A stretch of 64,000 nucleotides of DNA from Gammaproteobacteria bacterium (GTDB lineage: Bacteria > Pseudomonadota > Gammaproteobacteria > Pseudomonadales > Pseudomonadaceae): positions 1-64,000 of the forward strand of contig CAJCIO010000179.1 in the NCBI GenBank assembly GCA_903970465.1, read 5' to 3'. Position numbers and translations under genes: made by a program. Below, piece by piece: positions 43,810-52,824 of this stretch (position 1 is its first letter; the number at the start of each line of letters is the position of its first letter). The notes beneath the pieces are model-generated. The model was not told the DNA's origin. It searched no databases and was given only the letters and a program-made list of their open reading frames with translations.

Positions 43810-44289
43810 ATGAGCAAGCTGGACCGCTATGATCTGAGCATTCTTGCTGAACTGCAGCGCGACGCGCGCATCTCCAACCAGGAACTGGCCGAGCGTATCG
43901 GCCTTTCGCCATCACCCTGCTCGCGGCGGGTCAAGCAGTTGGAGGACGATGGTTATATCTCCCGCCAGGTCGCACTGCTGGACCGCAAGAAGCTGGGTTT
44001 GAGCCTGACGGCCTATGTGCTGATCGGCATGGACCGCCACACCCCAGAGCGTTTTGAACACTTTGAGGCGACCATTCGCACCCTGCCTCAGGTGATGGAA
44101 TGCAGCCTGGTGACCGGGATGGATGCTGACTACCAGTTGAAGGTGGTGGTGCCGGACATGGATCACTATCAGAAACTACTGCTCGGCCACCTGACCCGCA
44201 TCGATGGCGTAACCAGCGTGCGCTCGAGTTTTGTGCTCAATCAGGTGCTGGCGAGCACGGAGTTGCCGTTGCTGCATTTGCGCGGTTGA
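43810..44289 (+). CDS. Lrp/AsnC-family transcriptional regulator
   Basis: The 159-aa protein has an AsnC-type helix-turn-helix (KLDRYDLSILAELQRD, NQELAERIGLSPSPCSRRVKQLEDDGYI, residues 3-50) and a RAM effector domain with VTGMDADYQLKVVVPD. Such proteins sense amino acids and form octamers. It stands alone after a large gap, so its targets cannot be read from position. Confidence 0.92.
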   Translation: MSKLDRYDLSILAELQRDARISNQELAERIGLSPSPCSRRVKQLEDDGYISRQVALLDRKKLGLSLTAYVLIGMDRHTPERFEHFEATIRTLPQVMECSLVTGMDADYQLKVVVPDMDHYQKLLLGHLTRIDGVTSVRSSFVLNQVLASTELPLLHLRG

Positions 44290-44298
44290 CGAACGCTG

Positions 44299-44390
44299 TC
44301 GCGAGGGGGCTTGCCGCCGATTCGAAGTGTCAGACGCATTGGGGTACTGGCACCGTTATCGGGGGCAAGCCCTCTCGCTACAGGGTGGGC
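44299..44390. repeat. CGCGAGGGGGCTTGCC inverted repeat between convergent genes
   Basis: TCGCGAGGGGGCTTGCC near 44299 and GGCAAGCCCTCTCGCTAC near 44366 are imperfect inverted copies of the TGTAGCGAGG family, between the Lrp and pseudouridine synthase stops. Confidence 0.5.
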
Positions 44391-44396
44391 CTGCCG

Positions 44397-45041
44397 TCAG
44401 AGCCGAGCCGGCACCTCGCGCCACTGCCCTTGCTCCAGGCCATCCAGCGTCCACGGCCCGATGGCCACGCGCACCAGGCGCAAGGTCGGCAGCCCCACGG
44501 CGGCGGTCATCCGCCGCACCTGGCGATTGCGTCCTTCCTTGATCACCAGTTCCAGCCAGTGCGTCGGCACACTCAAGCGAAAGCGCACCGGCGGATCCCG
44601 CGGCCATAATGCCGGCTCCTCCAACATGCGCGCCTGTGCGGGCAAGGTCATGCCGTCGTTGAGCTCGACACCTTCGCGTAGCCGCTGCAGTTGCTCGTCG
44701 GTAGGCGAGCCCTCGACCTGAACCCAGTAAGTCTTGGCCAACTTGTGCTTCGGGTCGGCGATCCGCGCCTGCAGTTGCCCGTCGTTGGTCAACAGCAGCA
44801 AGCCTTCGCTATCGCGGTCCAGACGCCCGGCCGGGTACACGCCCGCCACGTCGATGAAATCCTTGAGCGTCGCCCGCCCTTCGCCATCGCTGAACTGGGT
44901 CAGTACATCGAACGGCTTGTTGAACACCAGCAAGCGCGGCTCGGCAGGCGGTGCTTTGGCCACACGGCGATTGGCAGGCACAGGGGCGCCCTGGCGACGA
45001 GGCGCAGGCCGGGCGGCGGCTGGGCGGGGAGGCTTGGACAT
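44397..45041 (-). CDS. rluE: RluE-type 23S rRNA pseudouridine synthase
   Basis: The 214-aa protein has a basic Pro/Ala-rich N-terminus and the RsuA-family catalytic motif GRLDRDSEGLLLLTNDG with its Asp at about residue 72. LRLVRVAIGPWTLDGL follows near the end. No S4 domain is present, as in RluE, which modifies U2457 of 23S rRNA. The start at 45041 leaves out a longer unlikely leader. Repeats flank both sides, so it is probably transcribed alone. Confidence 0.87.
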   Translation of the reverse strand: MSKPPRPAAARPAPRRQGAPVPANRRVAKAPPAEPRLLVFNKPFDVLTQFSDGEGRATLKDFIDVAGVYPAGRLDRDSEGLLLLTNDGQLQARIADPKHKLAKTYWVQVEGSPTDEQLQRLREGVELNDGMTLPAQARMLEEPALWPRDPPVRFRLSVPTHWLELVIKEGRNRQVRRMTAAVGLPTLRLVRVAIGPWTLDGLEQGQWREVPARL

Positions 45042-45128
45042 TGAGGATGATTCACGGGCAGCAGGGCCGACTATGCTAGTGGGCCGGGTGCCTTTGAGCA
45101 AATGCGGAAGTTCGAGGAAGACCTTAGC

Positions 45129-45206
45129 GGCCCCTTCGCAGGCAGAGCCCGTTCCCACAAGTATGCGCAGATCCATTGTGGGAGCAAGGCTTGCCCGCGA
45201 AGAGGC
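45129..45206. repeat. Intergenic inverted repeat between amn and rluE
   Basis: GGCCCCTTCGCAGGCAG (from 45129) and TGTGGGAGCAAGGCTTGCC (from 45176) are diverged inverted copies of the GGGAGCAAGGC family, in the 199-base gap downstream of amn. No gene in the gap. Confidence 0.5.
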
Positions 45207-45240
45207 CCGCGATAACGATGAAGATATCGCAGCCCCCCAT

Positions 45241-46713
45241 TCAGCGGAACGGCGGCTCGTCGAAGCTGCGCAATTTGCGCGAGTGCAGCGAGTTGAGCTG
45301 ATTGCGCAGCAGATCAAGGGCGGCGATGCCGATCTTCAAGTGCTGGCTGACCGCGCGGTTATAGAAGGCGTTGGCCGAGCCCGGCAGCTTGATCTCGCTG
45401 TGCAGCGGTTTGTCCGAGACACACAGCAGCGTGCCATAAGGCACCCGCAACCGATAACCCTGAGCGGCGATGGTACCGCTCTCCATGTCCACCGCCACGG
45501 CACGCGACAGGTTGATCAGCGGACGCTCCTGGGCCCAGCGCAGCTCCCAGTTGCGGTCGTCGTAGGTCAGCACGGTGCCGGTGCGCAGGCGTTTTTTGAG
45601 CTCATCGCCGCGCTCGCCAGTCACCTGCGCCGCAGCCTCTTGCAAGGCCATCTGCACTTCGGCCAGGGCAGGGATCGGGATATTGGGTGGCAATACCCGA
45701 TCCAGAATGCCGTCCTGACGCATGTAGGCGTGGGCCAGAACATAGTCACCGATCGTCTGCGACTGACGCAGGCCACCGCAGTGACCAATCATCAGCCAGC
45801 AGTGCGGACGCAGCACCGCGAGGTGGTCGGTGATGTTTTTGGCGTTGGACGGACCGACACCGATATTGACCAGCGTGACCCCGTCACCATCCGCGGCGAT
45901 CAGGTGGTACGCCGGCATCTGGTAGCGGTGCCAGACCACGCTGTCGACCAGGGCCTGAGCCTCGGTCTGGTCCATGCCCTTGTCGATGATGACATTACCG
46001 GGCATGACCATCCGCACGAAGCGCGGATCGCTCTGCAATTGCTCGAGGCCGTGGCTGACGAACTGGTCGACATAGCGATGGTAGTTGGTCAGCAGGATCC
46101 ACGGCTGCACGTGCCGCCAGTCGCTGCCGGTGTAGTGCACCAGGCGACGCAAGGAGAAGTCCACCCGCGCGCCGTCGAACAGTGCCAGTGGCAGCGGATC
46201 GACGTTGGCCCAGTCGTAGAGGCCATCAGCGATGCCATCGGTGGCGGCGGACAGGTCGGTGCTCGGGAAGACCCGCGCCAGCGCCGCCGCGGTGACACCG
46301 GTGCCGGCCAGTTCATCGCCTTGGTCGACGACATACGGATAAGGGATGTTCTGCTCGCTGACGCCCACTTCGACCTTGACCTCGAAGTCGCGCATCAACG
46401 GGCGCAATTGCTCGACCAGGTACTTGCGGTAGGCGGCCGGTTGGGTGACGGTCACCGAATAGACACCCGGGGCCTGCAGCTTGGCGTAAGCACGAGTGGT
46501 ACTGGGCACTTCGCCGTGGAATTCGTAGGTGATGCGCAGTTCGGGATAGCGGAACAGCGCGCGCTCAGCGGCATCGGGTTCGCTGCGATCCTTGAGATAA
46601 CGCTTGAGTGCCTGGCTCAGGGACTGGGTCGCCTGGTCGTGCAGCAGGGCGAGCTGGTCGACGGCTTGCTCGGCGGTTTCAACGACAACGAAAGCTGGGG
46701 CAGTTTGGGTCAC
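45241..46713 (-). CDS. amn: AMP nucleosidase
   Basis: The 490-aa protein matches Amn in length. It has an N-terminal regulatory domain and a C-terminal nucleoside-phosphorylase-like domain with NIGVGPSNAKNITDHLAVLRP, MIGHCGGLR, AVDMESGTIAAQGYRLRVPYGTL (split) and CVSDKPLHSEIKLP. It hydrolyses AMP to adenine and ribose 5-phosphate, regulating adenylate pools. It stands next to aidB as in P. aeruginosa (PA3970). Confidence 0.95.
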   Translation of the reverse strand: MTQTAPAFVVVETAEQAVDQLALLHDQATQSLSQALKRYLKDRSEPDAAERALFRYPELRITYEFHGEVPSTTRAYAKLQAPGVYSVTVTQPAAYRKYLVEQLRPLMRDFEVKVEVGVSEQNIPYPYVVDQGDELAGTGVTAAALARVFPSTDLSAATDGIADGLYDWANVDPLPLALFDGARVDFSLRRLVHYTGSDWRHVQPWILLTNYHRYVDQFVSHGLEQLQSDPRFVRMVMPGNVIIDKGMDQTEAQALVDSVVWHRYQMPAYHLIAADGDGVTLVNIGVGPSNAKNITDHLAVLRPHCWLMIGHCGGLRQSQTIGDYVLAHAYMRQDGILDRVLPPNIPIPALAEVQMALQEAAAQVTGERGDELKKRLRTGTVLTYDDRNWELRWAQERPLINLSRAVAVDMESGTIAAQGYRLRVPYGTLLCVSDKPLHSEIKLPGSANAFYNRAVSQHLKIGIAALDLLRNQLNSLHSRKLRSFDEPPFR

Positions 46714-46876
46714 GGTGCACGTCCTTTCTGATCTTGCAGTGCTGCATCTTGCCTGTATCCGGTTGATGTGTCGCGTTTTTCATGCTCAGTAGCGAGGGGG
46801 CTTGCCTAGGATAGGTCGCGCCTGCAATGGAGAAATCACGGAAGAGATTTTCGCGGGCAAGCCCCCTCGCACAAGG

Positions 46877-48520
46877 TTAGATCGGCATCGCGCGCTGAAC
46901 GAGCGCAGCGGCATCGACGCTCCGCGGCAAGGCGCCATACGTGCGCCCACTGCCCTCCAGACGGCTGGCGATAAAGGCATCGCTCACCAGGCTGTCGCCC
47001 GCCTCCAGGAGCAATTTGGCTTGCAGCGCCAGGGCGATGTCCTCGGTCAATTGCCGCGCACGGTATTGCGCGTCCTGGGGATCGGCAAAGGCTGCGCGCA
47101 GGCGCCCGATATGCGCGGCCAGGCGTCGGTCGCCATGGCCATCGCCCAGTTCGGCGAACAGGCTGTCGAGCACACCGGGCTCCTTGGAAAGTGCCCGCAG
47201 CACGTCCAGACACTGGACGTTGCCCGACCCTTCCCAGATCGAATTCACCGGCGCCTCTCGGTACAACCGCGGCAGGATGCTGTCCTCCACGTACCCCGCG
47301 CCACCCATGCACTCCGCCGCTTCGTTGATCATCGCCGGCGCGCGCTTGCAGATCCAGTACTTGCCCACCGCCGTCACCAGCCGAGCGAAGCGCGCCTGCT
47401 GCGGATCATCCAACTGATCCAGCGCGTGGCCCATACGCAGGGTCAACGCCAGCGCCGCTTCGCTCTCGAGCGCCAGGTCGGCCAGCACGTTCTGCATCAA
47501 GGGTTGCTCGGCCAGCACCCGCCCGCCCACACGCCGATGGGCACAGTGATGGGTCGCCTGGGTCAGCGCCTGACGCATCAGCGCACTGGAACCGATCATG
47601 CAGTCGAAGCGGGTCATGGCGACCATTTCGATAATGGTCGGCACGCCGCGGCCTTCTTCACCGATCATCCACGCCAAGGCGCCACGGAACTCCACTTCGC
47701 TGGAAGCATTGGAGACGTTGCCGAGCTTGTCCTTGAGACGCTGGATATAGAATTCGTTGCGGGTATTGTCCGGGCGATGACGCGGCAGCAGGAAGCAACT
47801 GAGGCCCTTGTCGGTCTGTGCCAGCGTGAGGAAGGCATCGCACATGGGGGCCGAACAAAACCACTTGTGGCCCAGCAGTTCATAGGCCTGCCCTGGCCCC
47901 GGTGCGCCCACCGGGTAAGCGCGGGTGGTATTGGCGCGCACATCGGTGCCGCCCTGCTTCTCGGTCATGGCCATGCCGAGGGTGGCGCCGCTTTTGAGGC
48001 CGATTTCGAGGTTGCGCGGGTCGTAATGGGTCGAGAGCACCTTGGGGAGCCAGCGCTCGGCCAGCTCCGGCTGCAAGCGCAGTGCGGGCACGCAGGCGAA
48101 GGTCATGGTCAACGGGCAGCCGCTGCCGGCTTCGGCCTGAAAGTGCAGGTACGCCAGCCCGGCGCGCGCCACGTGGGCACCCGCTTGCGGATCGGTCCAG
48201 GGCAGCGACGGCAGACCGTGCTCGATCGCCGTGGCCATCAGTTCATGGTAAGCGGGATGAAATTCAACCAGGTCGATCCGGTGGCCATAGCGGTCATGGC
48301 TGCTGAACACCGGCTTGTTGCGATTGGCCAGGAACCCGGCGGCCATCAACGGGCCGCCTGCCAGTGCGCCGTAGCGTTCAAGCCGTGGAGCCGCCCAGCC
48401 GGCGCCGAAATGCTGAGTCCATTGCTGCAGTGGCAGGTCGGCCAAGTAGAGATTGCGGCCGTCCAGAGAGGGCGGCTGATTGCTGACTTCGTGGGTTTCG
48501 GCGAACTGATGGAGATTCAT
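46877..48520 (-). CDS. aidB: AidB-like acyl-CoA dehydrogenase family protein
   Basis: The 547-aa protein matches E. coli AidB (541 aa) along its length: NQPPSLDGRNLYLADLPL near the start, LVEFHPAYHELM, SGCPLTMTFACVPAL, MTEKQGGTDVRAN, and NEAAECMGGAGYVEDS near 415-430 with the catalytic-position Glu. AidB binds FAD and DNA and is tied to the alkylation response; homologues also have weak isovaleryl-CoA dehydrogenase activity. I prefer the ATG at 48520 for length. An in-frame ATG at 48565 is possible. Whether it is induced by alkylation here is unknown. Confidence 0.88.
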   Translation of the reverse strand: MNLHQFAETHEVSNQPPSLDGRNLYLADLPLQQWTQHFGAGWAAPRLERYGALAGGPLMAAGFLANRNKPVFSSHDRYGHRIDLVEFHPAYHELMATAIEHGLPSLPWTDPQAGAHVARAGLAYLHFQAEAGSGCPLTMTFACVPALRLQPELAERWLPKVLSTHYDPRNLEIGLKSGATLGMAMTEKQGGTDVRANTTRAYPVGAPGPGQAYELLGHKWFCSAPMCDAFLTLAQTDKGLSCFLLPRHRPDNTRNEFYIQRLKDKLGNVSNASSEVEFRGALAWMIGEEGRGVPTIIEMVAMTRFDCMIGSSALMRQALTQATHHCAHRRVGGRVLAEQPLMQNVLADLALESEAALALTLRMGHALDQLDDPQQARFARLVTAVGKYWICKRAPAMINEAAECMGGAGYVEDSILPRLYREAPVNSIWEGSGNVQCLDVLRALSKEPGVLDSLFAELGDGHGDRRLAAHIGRLRAAFADPQDAQYRARQLTEDIALALQAKLLLEAGDSLVSDAFIASRLEGSGRTYGALPRSVDAAALVQRAMPI

Positions 48521-48591
48521 CACGAGCGGCTCCGACGGGTCGATGCCCCAGTGAATCACGGGCATCGCCTCGATCAAAGGGGTAAAACCGC

Positions 48592-50991
48592 CTAACCGCC
48601 GACCTGCTCGCTTTGTTTATGCGCCAACAGCCAACTGTGCAGCAGGCTTTGCAGCTCTTCGAAGCGCACCGGCCGATGCATGCATTCAGTCATTCCGGCC
48701 GCCATGTAACGGTCGCGATCACTGCGCTCGAGGGTAGCGACTATCCCCAGCACCGGAATGTCCTTGGCGCGCGGCACTTCACGCAAACGCGCGCAGACAG
48801 TCGCGCCATCGGTCATGGGGGAGTGGCAATCGAGCAACACCGCATCGAATTTCTCGCTCTGCATCTGCTCGATGGCCGTGGTGGCGCAGTCGGCGGTGCG
48901 CACTCGATAGCCGAGTTTGAGCAGCATGCCGCGCAATACCAGTTGATTGACGCTGTTGTCATCGATCAGCAACAGGGTGCAATCATGCGCCGAGCGCCGC
49001 GCCCCCTCAGGCAGCTTGCGGGTGACGGTGGTGTGCGTTGGCAGCGGCTCGACCACCGCTAGCTTCACGGAAAGCGTGAAACAACTGCCCTGCCCTGGTT
49101 CCGATTGATGATGCAACTGGCCGCCAATCAGCTCCGCCAACTGGCGGCAGATCGCCAAGCCGATCCCCAGGCCGCCGTATTCGCGGGTCATCGAGCTGTC
49201 GACTTGATAGAAGCGCTGGTAAAGGGTGTCTTCGTCCAGGTAGCTGAAACCGATGCCGGTGTCGATGATCTTGAACGTCAGCGCCAGGTTGTTCTCGTCA
49301 TCGACCTCGCCCAGCACTTGCAGGCGCACCACGCCCTGGCGGGTGAACTTAACGGCATTGTCGAGCAGGCAGCTCAGGCACAGCGCCAGCTTGCGCGAGT
49401 CGCCCACCAGTTTATCGGGCAAAAGGCTGAGGATATCCAGGGCGAAGGCCAGCCCCTTGTTGTGCGCCTGGCGGGCGAATTGCAGATGTACGCCGTCCAG
49501 CAGCCCCTGCAACCGGAAGGGCTCGTGCCGCGGGTAGAGCTTGCCGGCCTGCAGTTCGGTGAGGATAAGGATGTCGTCGACCATGCGCATCATGTCCCGC
49601 GCCGAGGTGGCGGCGGTCTGCTGATACTGTTCGAGCTCGATATTCATCGGCACCGTCTGCATCAGTTCCAGCGACCCGATCACGCCGTTCATGGGGGTGC
49701 GCAGTTCGTGGGTGACGGTGGCCAGGAACTCGTCCTTGAAACGGTTGCTGTTGGACAGTTGCTGATTGAGCAGTTCGAGCTTGTGCCCGGCCTCCACCAG
49801 AATCCGCGATTGCTCTTCGCGCATGGCATTGATGCGGTCGGCAAGGGCCAGCGACAACAGCCCGACTTCCAGTGCCGAGCCCAACTGGCTGGAGTACATG
49901 GTGATGAAGATATTGGGCAGATAGCCCAGCACCATCAGGGTGTTGACCACGCCGCCAGCGAGGAAGGCAGTCCAGGCGATCATGAAGTAGCGCGCCTGAC
50001 GCTGCCCGCGCCACCAGGCCTTGACCCCGGCGCTGAAGATCACCACGGTAAACAACAGCGCCAGCAAGGTGGCCAGGCGCAAGGCCAGGCCATAACTGGC
50101 ACCCAGCGACATCACTATCACCACTAGCCCGTAGACCATCAGGCCCTTGAGCAGCCAATCGAAGAGGCGGCTGTGCTCGCGAGTCTGGAGGAAACTGCGC
50201 GAGAACTGGCAGCCGAAAAACGCTGCCGCACCGATCAACAACGGTGTCGCGGCGTTGGCCCACCAAGGGTTCTCGGGCCACAGGAACTCGACGCCGGCGC
50301 CATTGACCGACACTTGATAGAGACCGAACGAGGCGATGTAGAGGATGTAGTAGAGGTAGCTGGTGTCACGCACGCTGACGTAGATGAACAGGTTGTAGAC
50401 CAGCATCCCCAGTAGCACGCCGTAGATCATCCCCAAGACGTAAAGGCGTTCAGGCTGGGCCTCGAGGTAGGCGTTGCTTGACCACAGGGTCAGCGGGACC
50501 TGCACCGATCCTTCGCTCTGTACGCGCAGGTAGAGGGTCTGTGCCTGTTGCGGCACAAAAGGTATATCGAATACGAAGTTGTTCTGGCGGATCACCCGAT
50601 TCGAGTAGGGCAAGGTGTCGCCGGTGATTTGCGAGCGATAGAAGTGACCGTCGGCATCGGCCTGATAGAGCTCGACGTGGTCCATCGGCGGATAGGCCAG
50701 CTCGAGCAGCCAGTTGCGCGCAATCTCGCTTTGCCGCGGGGCATAGCGCAAATCGAGACGGATCCAGAACGCCGACTTGGAATAGCCGGCGTTGAGGACG
50801 TCATCAGTATTAAGGTGAAATCGCGCCTGGGCCTCAGGCGCAGTCACCTGATCGATGGTCGCGCGCCCACTGCTGTCCTCTAGGACCTGCATCGTGCGCC
50901 CCAGAGGCAGGCTACGAGTGGACTCGTCGAAATCCACGGCACTGGCCAGCATGGGCAGCCAGGTCAACAGTAATATCAGCAAATAGCGCAT
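48592..50991 (-). CDS. ladS: Hybrid sensor kinase LadS
   Basis: The 799-aa protein has a signal peptide (MRYLLILLLTWLPMLASA), a periplasmic 7TMR-DISM sensor domain (about 25-175) and seven membrane helices (about 182-385). A histidine kinase follows with His428 in THELRTPMNG, N-box LLDNAVKF and G-box GLGIGLAI. A receiver domain ends it (phosphoacceptor Asp721 in LLDCHSP). Position next to thiD and domain order match P. aeruginosa LadS (PA3974), which promotes GacS-GacA signalling and biofilm genes. The usual receiver Lys is Arg773 (MHRPVR). It is divergent from thiD. Confidence 0.9.
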   Translation of the reverse strand: MRYLLILLLTWLPMLASAVDFDESTRSLPLGRTMQVLEDSSGRATIDQVTAPEAQARFHLNTDDVLNAGYSKSAFWIRLDLRYAPRQSEIARNWLLELAYPPMDHVELYQADADGHFYRSQITGDTLPYSNRVIRQNNFVFDIPFVPQQAQTLYLRVQSEGSVQVPLTLWSSNAYLEAQPERLYVLGMIYGVLLGMLVYNLFIYVSVRDTSYLYYILYIASFGLYQVSVNGAGVEFLWPENPWWANAATPLLIGAAAFFGCQFSRSFLQTREHSRLFDWLLKGLMVYGLVVIVMSLGASYGLALRLATLLALLFTVVIFSAGVKAWWRGQRQARYFMIAWTAFLAGGVVNTLMVLGYLPNIFITMYSSQLGSALEVGLLSLALADRINAMREEQSRILVEAGHKLELLNQQLSNSNRFKDEFLATVTHELRTPMNGVIGSLELMQTVPMNIELEQYQQTAATSARDMMRMVDDILILTELQAGKLYPRHEPFRLQGLLDGVHLQFARQAHNKGLAFALDILSLLPDKLVGDSRKLALCLSCLLDNAVKFTRQGVVRLQVLGEVDDENNLALTFKIIDTGIGFSYLDEDTLYQRFYQVDSSMTREYGGLGIGLAICRQLAELIGGQLHHQSEPGQGSCFTLSVKLAVVEPLPTHTTVTRKLPEGARRSAHDCTLLLIDDNSVNQLVLRGMLLKLGYRVRTADCATTAIEQMQSEKFDAVLLDCHSPMTDGATVCARLREVPRAKDIPVLGIVATLERSDRDRYMAAGMTECMHRPVRFEELQSLLHSWLLAHKQSEQVGG

Positions 50992-51268
50992 ACAGCCCCA
51001 GGGAAGCCTGTCAGGTACGTCGGCAAGCCCCCATTCCCTTTGAGACGACGTCACCCGCAGTGCCTGTTATTCAATATGGCTGCATCCTAGCATAGCTACC
51101 CAGTTGTGTAGGACGCCGATGAAAATATCGGCTCAGAGGCTCTATTCCGGCACTTTCAGGCGATATCGAGCGCCCTCCTTCAGGCACTTTCCGACGAAGT
51201 AACTGGCCATGCGCCAGTAACCGCACGCCCTCCTCCATCGACCCCGGCTCGTGATAAGCTCGCCCACC

Positions 51269-52066
51269 ATGAATATTTATAGCTCACGCCCCGTAGTTCT
51301 TTGCCTCTCCGGCCACGATCCCAGTGGTGGCGCCGGCCTGCAGGCCGATATCGAAGCGTTGATCGCCCAGGGCTGTCACGCAGCCCCCGCCGTCACCGCG
51401 CTGACGGTGCAGGACACCGTCAATGTCAGCGATTTCCGCGTGCTGGATCGCGAGTGGGTGCTGGCCCAAGCCAACGCCGTGCTCAACGACTCCACGGTGG
51501 CTGCTGTCAAGCTGGGCATGCTCGGCTCGCTGGAGATGGTCGACACCGTGGTCGAGCTGCTGCTGGCCAATCCGCACCTGCCGATGGTCTGCGACCCGGT
51601 GCTGCGCGCCGGTGGCGGCGGTCGGCTGGGCAAAGACGAAGTCGGCTACGCGATGCGCGAACGGCTGTTGCCACTGGCGACCATTGCCACGCCCAACCTG
51701 CCCGAGGCGCGCATCCTTGCGGAATTGCCGCAAGGCAGCCCCGACGAGTGCGCCGCAAAACTGCTGCCCTTCGTACGGCATCTGTTGATTACCGGCGGCC
51801 ATGGCGACGAGCGACAGATCCACAACCGTTTGTATAGCCGCGATGGCAGCTGCCAAACCTATACCTGCGAACGCCTGCCCGGCAGCTATCACGGCTCGGG
51901 CTGCACCTTGGCCAGCGCCCTGGCCGGCCGACTGGCATTGGGCGAGCAGCTGGGCAGCGCGGTCAAAACGGCGCTCGACTATACTTGGCGCACGCTGCGT
52001 GACGCCGAACAGCTGGGCAAAGGCCAGTTCGTGCCGCGCCGGCTGCCTTTAGACTTCTGTTCCTGA
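51269..52066 (+). CDS. thiD: Hydroxymethylpyrimidine/phosphomethylpyrimidine kinase
   Basis: The 265-aa ribokinase-fold enzyme has LSGHDPSGGAGLQADIEA at the start, MVCDPVLRAGGGG in the middle and GSGCTLASALAGRLA near the end (anion hole and catalytic base). It makes HMP pyrophosphate for thiamine. I chose the ATG at 51269 over an upstream GTG. thiE follows by 86 bases. I see no thi-box (TPP riboswitch) upstream. Confidence 0.95.
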   Translation: MNIYSSRPVVLCLSGHDPSGGAGLQADIEALIAQGCHAAPAVTALTVQDTVNVSDFRVLDREWVLAQANAVLNDSTVAAVKLGMLGSLEMVDTVVELLLANPHLPMVCDPVLRAGGGGRLGKDEVGYAMRERLLPLATIATPNLPEARILAELPQGSPDECAAKLLPFVRHLLITGGHGDERQIHNRLYSRDGSCQTYTCERLPGSYHGSGCTLASALAGRLALGEQLGSAVKTALDYTWRTLRDAEQLGKGQFVPRRLPLDFCS

Positions 52067-52152
52067 TCGGAGCGCCCCACCGGTGCTCCCTGCCTGAGTC
52101 CAGCGCCGCTGGACCCAACCCTGATCGGATCGCGACGCAAGAGGCTTGCTGC

Positions 52153-52779
52153 ATGAAACTACGTGGCCTGTATGCCATTACCGATGGCCAGTTGCTGGCT
52201 GGTAAATTCATCAAGTACGTGACCGCCGCGCTCGATGGCGGTGTCACGCTGCTGCAATATCGTGACAAAAGCACCGATGAGGCTCGTCGTTTGCGCGAGG
52301 CCGAGACCTTGCTAAAACTCTGCGAACCCTACAAGACCCACCTGATCATCAACGACGATGCCGAACTGGCTGCGCGTCTTGGCGTGGGCGTGCACTTGGG
52401 CCAGACCGACGGCCCGCTGACGCCTGCCCGCGCATTGCTGGGCCGACAATCGATCATCGGCTCGACCTGCCACGGCAGCCTCGAGATGGCCCGTCAGGCC
52501 GCTCGTGAAGGCGCAAGCTACGTGGCCTTCGGGGCATTTTACGCTTCGTCGACCAAGCCGGAGGCCCAGGTCGTGCCGCTCGACGTACTGGCCCAGGCCA
52601 AGGCCGAATTGAAGCTGCCGATCTGCGTGATCGGCGGCATCACCCTCGCCAATGCCCCGCAACTGGTGGAGAACGGTGCCAGCCTGCTGGCGGTGATCAG
52701 CGACCTGTTCGGCGTCGATACACCGGCCGAAGTCACCGCCCGCGCCCGCGCCTTCACTGAATTGTACAAGTCTGCCTGA
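52153..52779 (+). CDS. thiE: Thiamine-phosphate synthase
   Basis: The 208-aa TIM-barrel protein has LYAITDGQLL, GVTLLQYRDKSTDEARR, LIINDDAELAARLGVGVHLGQTD and IGSTCHGSLEMARQA. It joins HMP-PP and thiazole phosphate to thiamine phosphate. It lies between thiD and hemL and is probably in one operon with thiD. Confidence 0.95.
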   Translation: MKLRGLYAITDGQLLAGKFIKYVTAALDGGVTLLQYRDKSTDEARRLREAETLLKLCEPYKTHLIINDDAELAARLGVGVHLGQTDGPLTPARALLGRQSIIGSTCHGSLEMARQAAREGASYVAFGAFYASSTKPEAQVVPLDVLAQAKAELKLPICVIGGITLANAPQLVENGASLLAVISDLFGVDTPAEVTARARAFTELYKSA

Positions 52780-52824
52780 TGGCCTCGCGCGCCCTCAGCC
52801 ACCTGCCTACCGAGAGTTATTGCC

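Noticed and set aside
51055..51268. Possible TPP riboswitch before thiD
   Set aside because: No thi-box consensus or matching helices could be found in this gap or between thiD and thiE.
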